Of a stretch of DNA of 64,000 nucleotides, positions 50,275 through 59,242 are shown in pieces. Numbering within the stretch: position 1 is the stretch's first letter; every line of letters begins with the position of its first letter. The DNA comes from Ewingella sp963519305. GTDB taxonomy: Bacteria; Pseudomonadota; Gammaproteobacteria; Enterobacterales; Enterobacteriaceae. A program made the position numbers and the translations under genes. The DNA is taken from contig CAUQMS010000011.1 in NCBI GenBank assembly GCA_963519305.1, forward strand, positions 62,001 through 126,000, read 5' to 3'. The notes under the pieces were generated by a model that was given only the letters and a program-made list of their open reading frames with translations, was not told where the DNA came from and ran no database searches.

Positions 50275-52011
50275 ATGAGCAATAAATTGTGGAGTGAACT
50301 GAATCCTGGTCCCGGCCCGTTAGTGGTTGATGCCCCGCTGACCGATGCCGAGCGCCTGAAAAAGGAGAGCAATTTCCTGCGCGGCACCATCACTGAAGAT
50401 CTGAACGATGGCCTGACCGGCGGCTTCAACGGCGACAACTTCCTGTTGATCCGTTTCCACGGCATGTACCAGCAGGACGACCGTGATATCCGCGCCGAAC
50501 GCGCCGAGCAGAAGCTGGAGCCACGTCATGCCATGATGCTGCGCTGTCGTTTGCCGGGCGGGGTGATGACACCTACGCAGTGGCTGGGCATCGACAAATT
50601 TGCCGATGACAGCACGATCTACGGCAGTATCCGTATTACCAACCGTCAGACGTTCCAGTTCCACGGTATTCTGAAGCCGAACGTCAAACCGGTGCATCAG
50701 CTGCTGAACAAACTCGGGCTGGACGCGCTGGCGACCGCCAACGACGTGAACCGTAACGTCTTGTGTACGTCCAACCCGGTGGAATCTGAGCTGCACCGTG
50801 AAGCCTATGAGTGGGCGAAGAAACTTTCCGAACACCTTCTGCCGCGCACCCGTGCTTATGCCGAAGTGTGGCTGGATCAGGAAAAAGTTGAGACGACCGA
50901 CGAGGAGCCGATCCTCGGGGCAACCTACCTGCCACGTAAATTCAAAACTACCGTGGTGATCCCGCCGCAAAACGATGTGGACTTGCACGCCAACGATCTG
51001 AACTTTGTGGCGATCGCGGATAACGGCAAACTGGTGGGCTTCAACGTGTTGGTCGGCGGTGGACTTTCTATCGCCCACGGCGACAAAGCGACGTACGCCC
51101 GTACCGCCAGCGAACTGGGTTTCATTCCGCTGGAGAACACGCTGGCCGTGGCCGAAGCGGTGGTGACCACTCAGCGTGATTGGGGCAACCGTACCAATCG
51201 TAAAAATGCCAAAACCAAATATACGCTGGAGCGCGTTGGCGTTCCGGTATTCAAAGCCGAGGTGGAAAAGCGCGCAGGCATTCAGTTTGCCGACGTGCGT
51301 CCTTACGAATTTACCGGCCGCGGCGACCGCATCGGCTGGGTGAAGGGCATCGACAAACAGTGGCATCTGACGCTGTTTATCGAAAATGGCCGTATTCTGG
51401 ACTACCCCGGCAAACCGCTGAAAACCGGTTTGGCAGAAATCGCTAAGATCCACAAAGGGGATTTCAGGCTTACTGCTAATCAGAACCTGATCGTCGCCGG
51501 CGTGGCTGAGAAAGACAAAGACGCCATCGAAACGCTGGCCCGCCGTCATGGCCTGATCGACGACAGCGTCACCGAACAGCGCAAAAACTCAATGGCCTGT
51601 GTCTCGTATCCGACCTGTCCGCTGGCGATGGCCGAAGCCGAACGCTTCCTGCCTGAATTTGTGACCAAGGTTGAAGGCATCATGCACGGGCACGGCGTGG
51701 GCGATGATCATATCGTTCTGCGCGTGACCGGTTGTCCGAACGGTTGCGGCCGTGCGCTGCTGGCAGAAATTGGCTTAGTGGGTAAAGCGATGAACCGCTA
51801 CAACCTGCACCTGGGCGGTAATCGTGCCGGAACGCGCATTCCACGCATGTATCGCGAAAACATTTCTGATACCGAGATCCTGAGTATTATCGACGAACTG
51901 GTTGGGCGCTGGGCTAAAGAGCGCGAAACAGATGAAGGTTTCGGCGACTATGTGATCCGCGCCGGGATCGTACGTCCGGTTCTCGATCCGGCCCGCGACT
52001 TTTATGACTAG
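50275..52011 (+). CDS. cysI: Sulfite reductase hemoprotein (beta) subunit
   Basis: CysI reduces sulfite to sulfide at a coupled siroheme and [4Fe-4S] centre. The cluster cysteines follow the expected CX5C (CVSYPTC) and CX3C (CPNGC) spacing. The siroheme and sulfite segments RLTNRQTFQFHG-like and NVLCTSNP are present. The length is 578 residues, about eight longer than E. coli at the N-terminus. ATG 50275 is chosen, but an adjacent ATG at 50272 is equally possible; the ribosome site is poor and lies next to the ERIC element. Confidence 0.97.
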   Translation: MSNKLWSELNPGPGPLVVDAPLTDAERLKKESNFLRGTITEDLNDGLTGGFNGDNFLLIRFHGMYQQDDRDIRAERAEQKLEPRHAMMLRCRLPGGVMTPTQWLGIDKFADDSTIYGSIRITNRQTFQFHGILKPNVKPVHQLLNKLGLDALATANDVNRNVLCTSNPVESELHREAYEWAKKLSEHLLPRTRAYAEVWLDQEKVETTDEEPILGATYLPRKFKTTVVIPPQNDVDLHANDLNFVAIADNGKLVGFNVLVGGGLSIAHGDKATYARTASELGFIPLENTLAVAEAVVTTQRDWGNRTNRKNAKTKYTLERVGVPVFKAEVEKRAGIQFADVRPYEFTGRGDRIGWVKGIDKQWHLTLFIENGRILDYPGKPLKTGLAEIAKIHKGDFRLTANQNLIVAGVAEKDKDAIETLARRHGLIDDSVTEQRKNSMACVSYPTCPLAMAEAERFLPEFVTKVEGIMHGHGVGDDHIVLRVTGCPNGCGRALLAEIGLVGKAMNRYNLHLGGNRAGTRIPRMYRENISDTEILSIIDELVGRWAKERETDEGFGDYVIRAGIVRPVLDPARDFYD

Positions 52012-52044
52012 CAGTACGACCGCAACCTGAGGGAGGGAGCGTCT

Positions 52045-52776
52045 ATGAGTTTACTTACTCTGGCTGAACTGAACGAGATGCCGAAATCCGGACAGGCGCT
52101 GGCGCTGGGTGAAGTTAACGGCCAGTTGGAAAAGTTGTCCGCGCAGGAACGTGTCAGCTGGGCGCTGGAGAATTTGCCGGGCGAGTTTGCTCTCTCATCC
52201 AGTTTTGGTATTCAGGCGGCGGTGTGTCTGCATCTGGTGACACGGCAGAAAGCCGATATCCCGGTGATCCTCACCGATACCGGTTATCTGTTTCCAGAAA
52301 CCTACCAGTTTATCGACCAGCTTACTGAACAACTGAACCTCAACCTTCAGGTGTTCCGCGCGGCACAAACGCCTGCGTGGCAGGAAGCGCGCTACGGCAA
52401 ACTGTGGGAGCAGGGCGTCGAAGGGATTGAGCGCTACAACGACATCAACAAAGTCGAACCGATGAACCGCGCGCTGAAAACGCTCGGTGCCAACACCTGG
52501 TTTGCGGGGCTACGGCGTGAACAGTCAGGCAGCCGTGCCCATCTGCCGGTGCTGGCGGTGCAGCGTGGGGTATTTAAAATCCTGCCGATCATCGACTGGG
52601 ATAACCGGCAGATCTTCCAGTATCTTAAAGAGAATGGGCTGAGCTATCACCCGCTTTGGGATCAGGGTTATCTCTCGGTCGGAGATACTCACACCACCAA
52701 AAAGTGGGAAGAGGGCATGAGCGAAGAAGAAACCAGATTTTTTGGTCTTAAACGCGAGTGCGGCCTGCACGAATAA
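52045..52776 (+). CDS. cysH: Phosphoadenosine phosphosulfate reductase
   Basis: CysH reduces PAPS to sulfite and PAP with thioredoxin. The 243 residues contain the PP-loop-like SSSFGIQAAV, the LTDTGYLFPET block, the substrate-binding RREQSGSRA and the catalytic cysteine in KRECGLHE at the C-terminus. The extra cysteine pairs of APS reductases are absent, so PAPS is the substrate, in accord with cysC in this window. It has a strong GGGAGGGAG ribosome site. Confidence 0.97.
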   Translation: MSLLTLAELNEMPKSGQALALGEVNGQLEKLSAQERVSWALENLPGEFALSSSFGIQAAVCLHLVTRQKADIPVILTDTGYLFPETYQFIDQLTEQLNLNLQVFRAAQTPAWQEARYGKLWEQGVEGIERYNDINKVEPMNRALKTLGANTWFAGLRREQSGSRAHLPVLAVQRGVFKILPIIDWDNRQIFQYLKENGLSYHPLWDQGYLSVGDTHTTKKWEEGMSEEETRFFGLKRECGLHE

Positions 52777-52804
52777 TAGCCTATCTTATTTGCCATTTTT
52801 CTTA

Positions 52805-52905
52805 CCGTTGTAAACCAGCGAGCAGTGCTCGAACTCCTCACGTACTACGTGTACGCTCCGGGTTCTCCGCGCTGTTCGTGTCCAAACTGTCTGCAACGAT
52901 AACGG
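52805..52905. repeat. Long imperfect palindrome between cysH and iap
   Basis: Arms at 52818-52845 and 52851-52879 pair around a TACGT centre with a few mismatches, and outer CCGTT/AACGG ends lie at 52805 and 52901. The inner part includes CACGTA-C-TACGTG. It does not resemble ERIC. It could fold as a cruciform or an RNA hairpin ending cysH or iap transcripts, and it looks like a dispersed palindromic repeat of this bacterial group. Confidence 0.65.
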
Positions 52906-52931
52906 CTATTGGCCCGGCGAAATGAGGAATT

Positions 52932-53960
52932 TTATTGAGCGGGTTTCGCCAGTTCTTTAAGTAACGGTAAAAGAATCTTCACACTCTCTTTCGCGCGTTT
53001 ATCAATGCGCCCGGGCAGGACGCGATCCAGATATTGCAGGTTATCTAACTGCCCCTGATGGCGCGAAGTCCCTTGCGGGAAATGCGCGCTGACGGCGCGC
53101 TGCTGTGCCCCTTCTTTCTTGCCAAGGGCATAATTGGTGGCGCTTACCATCAGCAGCGGAATATGCGCGTCGTCCAGCGCCTGCATTCCGCTACAGCAAT
53201 CTTTCCCTGCATAACTTTCGGCGGCGATACCGTAACGGTGCGCCAGTTTCACGGCGCGGTCGCGGGTCAGCTTGGTGACGGCGGCTGAGGTGTTTTTGCC
53301 GCTTTTGAAATAGAGCTTATCGCCGACAATCAACGAATCGAGATTTACCACCAGCAGCGTATTTTTCTTCTCTTCCGGCGACATGCGCTCGACATAATCT
53401 TCAGCCCCCTGCGCACCGGTTTCCTCCGCACTCAGCGCCACAAAGCGCAAGCTGTAGTGGGTCTTCACTTTGCTGAGCTGCTCGGCCACCTCCAGCATCA
53501 CCCCGACGCCTGACGCATTGTCATCAACACCCTGCAGAGTCAGGCCCCCGAGATTGTGGTCGGAGTCTGCATCGCTTTGCGGCAGGTAGGTGTCGAAATG
53601 CGCCATGACGATAATCTGTTGCGGTACTTCGCCGGTTCGGGCAGCAATGACCGACGTCGCATGGACATTGTGCCAGCTCTGTTTGCCGTCTTTGCTGCTG
53701 TAGATATAGCGGGTGTCGAAACCGCGCAGATCACTCTGGTAACCCAGTTTGGCGAAATATTGATTCAGATACTCTGCGGCGAGAAGTTCGCCGGGACTGC
53801 CTGCCATGCGCCCCGGAAAATAGGTGGCGATATGACGAATTTGTTCCGCGGCGATCGTGCCGGGGGCTGGCGCCTCTGCCGGACGCGCAGCAGCATGAGC
53901 AAAACTGCAGCCAAAAACCATCGCCAGCAGCGTGAGTTTCATGCGTGAAGTGGAAAACAT
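52932..53960 (-). CDS. iap: Alkaline phosphatase isozyme conversion aminopeptidase
   Basis: Iap is a periplasmic M28-family zinc aminopeptidase that trims N-terminal Arg from alkaline phosphatase in E. coli. The signal peptide ends near AHA/AARP. The metal ligands are in MAHFDTY, GVDDNASG and SAEETGAQG. The 342 residues are similar in length to E. coli. ATG 53960 has AAGGA 11 bases upstream. It lies between cysH and the cysGDNC promoter, on the opposite strand. Confidence 0.9.
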   Translation of the reverse strand: MFSTSRMKLTLLAMVFGCSFAHAAARPAEAPAPGTIAAEQIRHIATYFPGRMAGSPGELLAAEYLNQYFAKLGYQSDLRGFDTRYIYSSKDGKQSWHNVHATSVIAARTGEVPQQIIVMAHFDTYLPQSDADSDHNLGGLTLQGVDDNASGVGVMLEVAEQLSKVKTHYSLRFVALSAEETGAQGAEDYVERMSPEEKKNTLLVVNLDSLIVGDKLYFKSGKNTSAAVTKLTRDRAVKLAHRYGIAAESYAGKDCCSGMQALDDAHIPLLMVSATNYALGKKEGAQQRAVSAHFPQGTSRHQGQLDNLQYLDRVLPGRIDKRAKESVKILLPLLKELAKPAQ

Positions 53961-54188
53961 AGCCGAAAAATCCTTATCAGTGGGTCAGGAAGACCGAAAG
54001 ACTCTTTACTTGATGTGGCGTAGGCCGCGTATGGCGGTCTCAATTGGGCGCTAGTATGCGATTGTGCAGCTAAATTGACAATTTCCCGTTATCTCAAAGG
54101 GCTCTTTTTGTTGCTGATATCCATAACGTTAATCGCGGGTTTTAGCGCCTATATTCCATTCTGGAACTATTCATTCCATTTCGTCATT

Positions 54189-54217
54189 TCAGTTCAATTA
54201 TTACCAGCACGTATAGT
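54189..54217 (+). promoter_or_regulatory. Probable cysGDNC promoter
   Basis: TATAGT at 54212-54217 serves as a -10; the -35 place reads TCAGTT, a poor match, as expected for an activator-dependent promoter. Repeated ATTCCATT motifs just upstream (about 54150-54180) may be CysB half-sites; this is inferred. Confidence 0.45.
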
Positions 54218-54252
54218 CGTGTGAATTCTCTTCGCTATTAAATAAGGCCGTT

Positions 54253-55677
54253 GTGGACTATCTACCCCTTTTTGCTGACCTCAGACAACGCCCTGTACTG
54301 GTTGTCGGCGGCGGCGAAGTCGCAGCACGCAAAATTGATCTTCTTCTGCGTGCTGGCGCAGCAGTCCGCATCGTCGCGCAATCACTCTCTCCTGAACTTG
54401 AACAACGTCGTCAGGCCTCGCAGGTGAAATGGCTGGCAGAACGCTTTGTGCCACAACAGCTGGATGACGTTTTTCTGGTGATTGCCGCCACGGATGATGT
54501 AGTGCTCAACGCTGAAGTCATTGAGCAGGCGAACCAGCGTCACTTGCTGGCGAACGTTGTGGACGATCAGCCGAAGTGTTCGTTTATCTTCCCGTCGATT
54601 GTCGACCGTTCACCGATTGTGGTGGCGATCTCCTCCAGCGGTACCGCGCCGGTACTGGCGCGTCTGCTGCGGGAAAAGCTGGAAACGCTGCTGCCGTCGA
54701 GTCTTGGCAAAATGGCGGAGATTGCCGGAGGCTGGCGTGAACGTGTGAAGCAACGGTTTACGTCGATGAGATCCCGGCGCCGTTTCTGGGAGCTGGCCTT
54801 CGATGGCAGCTTTGCTTCGCTGGTCACTGCGGGACAGATTCCACAAGCTGAGCAGGTATTGCAGCAACAGTTAGATAACCTGGAATCCGTAGCGCAAAAC
54901 GGTGAAGTGACGCTGGTAGGTGCCGGTCCGGGTGATGCCGGATTACTCACCTTGCGCGGTTTGCAGGTGATGCAGCAGGCGGACGTGGTGCTGTATGACT
55001 TCCTGGTGAGCGAAGAGGTGTTAGATCTGGTACGCCGCGACGCCGACAAAATTTGTGTAGGTAAACGTGCCGGTAGCCATTCGATGGCGCAGGACGATAT
55101 TAACCACCTGCTGGTGAAATTGGCCCGGCAGGGCAAAAAAGTGGTGCGTCTTAAAGGCGGTGACCCGTTTATTTTTGGTCGCGGTGGTGAAGAGTTACAG
55201 GCGGTGAAAGCGGCGGGCATACCTTTTCAGGTGGTCCCCGGCGTGACCGCTGCAGCGGGTGCAACGGCCTATGCCGGGATCCCACTTACGCATCGTGACT
55301 ATGCACAGAGCGTGACGTTTATTACCGGTCATCTGCGCCAGGATGGCAGCAGTTTGCAGTGGGAGACGCTGGCGAAAGGGCATCAGACATTGGCGATTTA
55401 TATGGGGACCGTGAAGGCGGCGGACATCAGCCAGCAGCTGATCGCGCATGGCCGTGCGGCCTCTACGCCGGTGGCTGTTATCGGACGTGGCACCCGCGCA
55501 GACCAACAGGTACTTACGGGTACTTTGGATAATCTTGAACACTTAGCTCAACAGGCGCCGGCGCCGGCGCTACTGGTGATCGGTGAGGTGGTGGCACTTC
55601 ACTCTCAACTTGCCTGGTTTGGGCATCATCCACAAACTGACGGTGCTCAACGCCCGTCGGTCGTGAATTTGGCTTAA
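54253..55677 (+). CDS. cysG: Siroheme synthase (multifunctional)
   Basis: CysG makes siroheme from uroporphyrinogen III by two methylations, NAD-dependent oxidation and iron insertion. The N-terminal dehydrogenase/ferrochelatase half has VVGGGEVAARK and the serine-rich AISSSGTAPVLARLLREK around the known phospho-serine. The methyltransferase half begins at GAGPGDAGLLTLRG and contains RLKGGDPFIFGRGGEE. The start is GTG 54253 with AAGG upstream. In E. coli cysG lies with nirBD; here it heads cysDNC, directly supplying the cofactor of CysI. Confidence 0.96.
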   Translation: MDYLPLFADLRQRPVLVVGGGEVAARKIDLLLRAGAAVRIVAQSLSPELEQRRQASQVKWLAERFVPQQLDDVFLVIAATDDVVLNAEVIEQANQRHLLANVVDDQPKCSFIFPSIVDRSPIVVAISSSGTAPVLARLLREKLETLLPSSLGKMAEIAGGWRERVKQRFTSMRSRRRFWELAFDGSFASLVTAGQIPQAEQVLQQQLDNLESVAQNGEVTLVGAGPGDAGLLTLRGLQVMQQADVVLYDFLVSEEVLDLVRRDADKICVGKRAGSHSMAQDDINHLLVKLARQGKKVVRLKGGDPFIFGRGGEELQAVKAAGIPFQVVPGVTAAAGATAYAGIPLTHRDYAQSVTFITGHLRQDGSSLQWETLAKGHQTLAIYMGTVKAADISQQLIAHGRAASTPVAVIGRGTRADQQVLTGTLDNLEHLAQQAPAPALLVIGEVVALHSQLAWFGHHPQTDGAQRPSVVNLA

Positions 55678-55686
55678 GGATCTGTT

Positions 55687-56595
55687 ATGGACGAAAAACG
55701 ACTCACACATTTGCGGCAGCTGGAGGCGGAGAGCATCCATATCATCCGTGAAGTCGCGGCTGAATTCGCCAACCCGGTGATGATGTATTCCATCGGTAAA
55801 GATTCGTCGGTGATGCTGCATCTGGCGCGCAAGGCCTTTTTCCCCGGCACGCTGCCTTTCCCGCTGCTGCATGTCGACACCGGCTGGAAATTCCGCGAAA
55901 TGTACGATTTCCGCGATCGCACAGCGAAGAACTACGGTTTTGAACTGCTGGTGCACAAGAATCCGGAAGGCGTTGCCATGGGTATTAACCCGTTTGTACA
56001 CGGCAGCGCCAAGCATACCGACATCATGAAGACCGAAGGCCTGAAACAGGCGCTGAACAAATATGGCTTTGATGCTGCCTTTGGTGGCGCACGACGTGAC
56101 GAAGAAAAATCCCGTGCCAAAGAGCGTATTTACTCATTCCGTGACCGCTTCCACCGCTGGGACCCGAAAAATCAGCGACCGGAGCTGTGGCATAACTACA
56201 ACGGCCAGATCAACAAAGGCGAAAGTATCCGCGTGTTCCCGCTCTCCAACTGGACTGAGCTGGATATCTGGCAGTACATCTATCTGGAAAATATCGAGAT
56301 TGTTCCGCTCTATCTGGCCGCACCGCGTCCGGTACTGGAGCGTGACGGTATGTTGCTGATGGTGGATGACGATCGCATCGACCTGCAACCGGGCGAAGTG
56401 ATTGAACAAAAAATGGTGCGTTTCCGTACCCTCGGCTGCTGGCCGTTGACCGGCGCCGTGGAGTCAGAAGCGCAGACGCTTCCTGAGATCATCGAAGAGA
56501 TGCTGGTATCGACCACCAGTGAGCGGCAGGGGCGGGCAATTGACCGCGACCAGGCCGGTTCGATGGAACTGAAAAAACGTCAGGGCTATTTCTGA
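55687..56595 (+). CDS. cysD: Sulfate adenylyltransferase subunit 2
   Basis: CysD is the catalytic half of ATP sulfurylase, forming APS from sulfate and ATP. The 302-residue protein is of the PP-loop type (YSIGKDSSVMLHL), with FPLLHVDTGWKFREM, GARRDEEKSRAKER and the C-terminal RAIDRDQAGSMELKKRQGYF. It starts nine bases after cysG with AAGGA upstream, and cysN follows after 13 bases. Confidence 0.98.
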   Translation: MDEKRLTHLRQLEAESIHIIREVAAEFANPVMMYSIGKDSSVMLHLARKAFFPGTLPFPLLHVDTGWKFREMYDFRDRTAKNYGFELLVHKNPEGVAMGINPFVHGSAKHTDIMKTEGLKQALNKYGFDAAFGGARRDEEKSRAKERIYSFRDRFHRWDPKNQRPELWHNYNGQINKGESIRVFPLSNWTELDIWQYIYLENIEIVPLYLAAPRPVLERDGMLLMVDDDRIDLQPGEVIEQKMVRFRTLGCWPLTGAVESEAQTLPEIIEEMLVSTTSERQGRAIDRDQAGSMELKKRQGYF

Positions 56596-56608
56596 GGAGC
56601 GACCCAAA

Positions 56609-58036
56609 ATGAACAATGCGATTGCACAACAAATTGAAGAACAGGGCGGCGTAGAAGCCTATCTGCACTCCCAGCAGCACAAAAGCCTGCTGCGTTTTCT
56701 GACCTGTGGCAGCGTCGATGACGGTAAAAGTACCCTGATTGGTCGCCTGCTGCATGACACCCGTCAGATTTATGAAGATCAGCTCTCTTCACTGCATAAC
56801 GACAGCAAGCGTCATGGTACTCAGGGCGAAAAACTCGATCTGGCATTGCTGGTGGATGGCCTGCAAGCCGAGCGCGAGCAGGGCATCACCATTGACGTGG
56901 CGTACCGCTATTTCTCTACCGAGAAGCGCAAATTTATTATCGCCGACACACCGGGACACGAGCAGTACACCCGCAATATGGCCACCGGCGCCTCGACCTG
57001 CGATCTGGCGATTTTGCTGATTGATGCGCGCAAAGGTGTGCTTGATCAAACCCGCCGCCACAGCTTCATCGCTACCCTGTTAGGGATCCGTCATCTGGTC
57101 GTTGCGGTTAACAAGATGGATCTGGTGGATTACAGCGAAAGCGTATTCGAGCAGTTTAAGGCCGATTATCTGGATTTCGCTCAGCAACTGCCGACTGATC
57201 TGGATATCAAGTTCGTCCCGCTCTCTGCCCTTGAAGGTGACAACGTGGCGAGTCAGAGCGACAAAATGGGCTGGTATACAGGGCCGACGCTGCTTGACGT
57301 GCTGGAGACAGTGAACGTCATCAATATCCGTGAACAGCAGCCGATGCGCTTCCCGGTACAGTATGTTAACCGGCCAAATCTCGATTTCCGTGGCTACGCC
57401 GGTACGCTGGCATCCGGGTCGATACGCGTCGGGCAAAAAATCAAAGTGCTGCCTTCTGGCGTTGAATCGACCATTGCACGCATCGTCACTTTTGACGGTG
57501 ATCTGCAGGAAGCCTGGGCGGGCGAAGCGATCACGCTGGTGCTGGCCGATGAGCGCGACATCAGCCGGGGTGATCTGCTGGTGGATGCCGCTGAAACTAT
57601 CAAAGCGGTACAAAATGCCAAAGTTGATATCGTCTGGATGGCTGAGCAGCCGCTGAGCGTCGGGCAGAGTTATGACATCAAGATTGGTGGTAAGAAAGCC
57701 CGCGCCCGCGTAGAAAATATTGAGTATCAGGTAGAGATTAACTCACTCACCCAACGCATCGTCGAGAGCTTGCCGCTTAATGGTATTGGTCTGGTTGAGC
57801 TGACCTTTGATGAGCCGCTGGTGCTGGATAATTACCAACATAATGCCGTGACCGGTGGGATGATCTTTATCGATCGCCTGACCAACGTTACCGTTGGTGC
57901 CGGGCTGGTGCGTGAAGCGCTGGAAAGCGTCTATCAGGAGCCGGGAGCCTTCAGTGCGTTTGAGCTGGAACTGAACGGTCTTATCCGTCGCCACTTCCCA
58001 CACTGGGGCGCGCGTGACCTGTTAGGTGGTAAATAG
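56609..58036 (+). CDS. cysN: Sulfate adenylyltransferase subunit 1 (GTPase)
   Basis: CysN is an EF-Tu-like GTPase whose GTP hydrolysis drives APS formation by CysD. The 475 residues carry G1 GSVDDGKSTLIGRL, the switch region EREQGITIDVAYRYF, G3 DTPGHEQYTRNM and G4 NKMD, and two beta-barrel domains. The length equals E. coli CysN. It is not fused to APS kinase, which follows separately after two bases. Confidence 0.98.
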   Translation: MNNAIAQQIEEQGGVEAYLHSQQHKSLLRFLTCGSVDDGKSTLIGRLLHDTRQIYEDQLSSLHNDSKRHGTQGEKLDLALLVDGLQAEREQGITIDVAYRYFSTEKRKFIIADTPGHEQYTRNMATGASTCDLAILLIDARKGVLDQTRRHSFIATLLGIRHLVVAVNKMDLVDYSESVFEQFKADYLDFAQQLPTDLDIKFVPLSALEGDNVASQSDKMGWYTGPTLLDVLETVNVINIREQQPMRFPVQYVNRPNLDFRGYAGTLASGSIRVGQKIKVLPSGVESTIARIVTFDGDLQEAWAGEAITLVLADERDISRGDLLVDAAETIKAVQNAKVDIVWMAEQPLSVGQSYDIKIGGKKARARVENIEYQVEINSLTQRIVESLPLNGIGLVELTFDEPLVLDNYQHNAVTGGMIFIDRLTNVTVGAGLVREALESVYQEPGAFSAFELELNGLIRRHFPHWGARDLLGGK

Positions 58037-58038
58037 TC

Positions 58039-58659
58039 ATGGCATTGCAGGACGCGAAGTTAAAAGACGAGAACATTGTCTGGCATCCTCATGCGGTAAC
58101 GCATGAGGATCGTGAACGGCAACATGGCCATAAAGGTGCTGTGCTGTGGTTTACCGGATTGTCTGGTTCCGGGAAGTCTACCGTAGCCGGTGCGCTGGAG
58201 CAGGCCCTGCACGCGCTAGGTGTCAGTACTTACTTGCTCGATGGCGATAATGTCCGCCACGGTTTGTGTCGTGATTTAGGTTTTAGCGATGATGACCGCC
58301 GTGAAAACATCCGCCGCGTCGGGGAAGTCGCTAAACTGATGGTCGACGCCGGTCTGGTGGTGCTGACGGCGTTTATCTCTCCGCATCGCGCTGAGCGGGA
58401 TATGGTGCGGGAACTGCTCGGTAAGGATCAGTTCATCGAGGTCTTTGTCGATACGCCACTGGCGATTTGCGAAACGCGTGATCCGAAAGGATTATACAAA
58501 AAGGCCCGTGCGGGAGAGCTTAAAAACTTTACCGGTATTGATTCTGATTATCAGTCTCCGCAAGCCCCGGACGTACATCTTGATGGTGAACAATTGGTAA
58601 CACATTTGGTTGCGCAATTGTTAGATGTACTGCGTCACCACGCTATTATCAATCCCTGA
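58039..58659 (+). CDS. cysC: Adenylyl-sulfate kinase
   Basis: CysC phosphorylates APS to PAPS. The P-loop is GLSGSGKSTVAG. DGDNVRHGLCRDLGF and the active-site serine segment TAFISPHRAERD are present, and the lid carries DPKGLYKKARAGELKNFTGID. The 206 residues compare with about 201 in E. coli. It is the last gene of cysGDNC. Confidence 0.97.
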   Translation: MALQDAKLKDENIVWHPHAVTHEDRERQHGHKGAVLWFTGLSGSGKSTVAGALEQALHALGVSTYLLDGDNVRHGLCRDLGFSDDDRRENIRRVGEVAKLMVDAGLVVLTAFISPHRAERDMVRELLGKDQFIEVFVDTPLAICETRDPKGLYKKARAGELKNFTGIDSDYQSPQAPDVHLDGEQLVTHLVAQLLDVLRHHAIINP

Positions 58660-58664
58660 ATGTT

Positions 58665-58693
58665 ACCGGCCAAACGTCAGAGAACGTGCCGGT
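58665..58693 (+). terminator. Weak hairpin after cysC
   Basis: ACCGGC and GCCGGT form a 6-bp stem with an inner ACGT pair, followed by TTACAC. Termination is possible but unproven. Confidence 0.35.
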
Positions 58694-58720
58694 TTACACT
58701 GTTACAACGGGGATCGCGCT

Positions 58721-59077
58721 ATGCAGGCATTACTTCACAGAATCGTCAACCGGATCCGGATAGACAGCCCAGCGGCTGCGTCCGACGATCTGGTCTATGA
58801 CGAAGAAGATCCTTCGTACTCTTTTTTCGGCGGATGCAGCGGCTTTGTATTCTATTGGCTGGCATTTACCATTCCTTTCCTTATTTTTGGCTCTAACACC
58901 CTGTTTTTTCTCCTCTATACCTGGCCGTTCTTTCTGGCGCTAATGCCGGTTGCCGTATTAATTGGCATTGCATTCTGTATGTTGTTCAGAGGTAACTGGT
59001 GGCAAACGCTGCTGGCGACGGGTGTTGTCGTTATTGGCATGTTCTGGACCGTCTTCTCTTTCCTGTCTGGCTGGTAA
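58721..59077 (+). CDS. ygbE: DUF3561 inner-membrane protein (YgbE homologue)
   Basis: This 118-residue membrane protein of unknown role has three hydrophobic spans (about 52-72, 76-95 and 100-117). The family core FGSNTLFFLLYTWPFFLALMPVAV-type region is nearly identical to E. coli YgbE, while the N-terminal 45 residues differ. ATG 58721 is preceded by GGGGA. Its place between cysC and ftsB is the conserved one. Confidence 0.88.
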   Translation: MQALLHRIVNRIRIDSPAAASDDLVYDEEDPSYSFFGGCSGFVFYWLAFTIPFLIFGSNTLFFLLYTWPFFLALMPVAVLIGIAFCMLFRGNWWQTLLATGVVVIGMFWTVFSFLSGW

Positions 59078-59242
59078 ACTCCCGACCAATTTCTCGGCAA
59101 TTTCTTATCTCTATGTAAACCATTGTGTCATTCTCACCCATAAATATGGCCTTAACTCTGAATCTCACCGGCAATTTCCGCGACAGTGTGGAGTCCAGCT
59201 GAAAGTTGTGGGATGATTGACCGGCTTTTTTAGGGGGCGGGG

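Noticed and set aside
50320..51549. 409-codon open frame antisense to cysI
   Set aside because: It lies wholly within the conserved cysI gene, and the translation is rich in H, Q and V without recognisable motifs; a codon-bias shadow.
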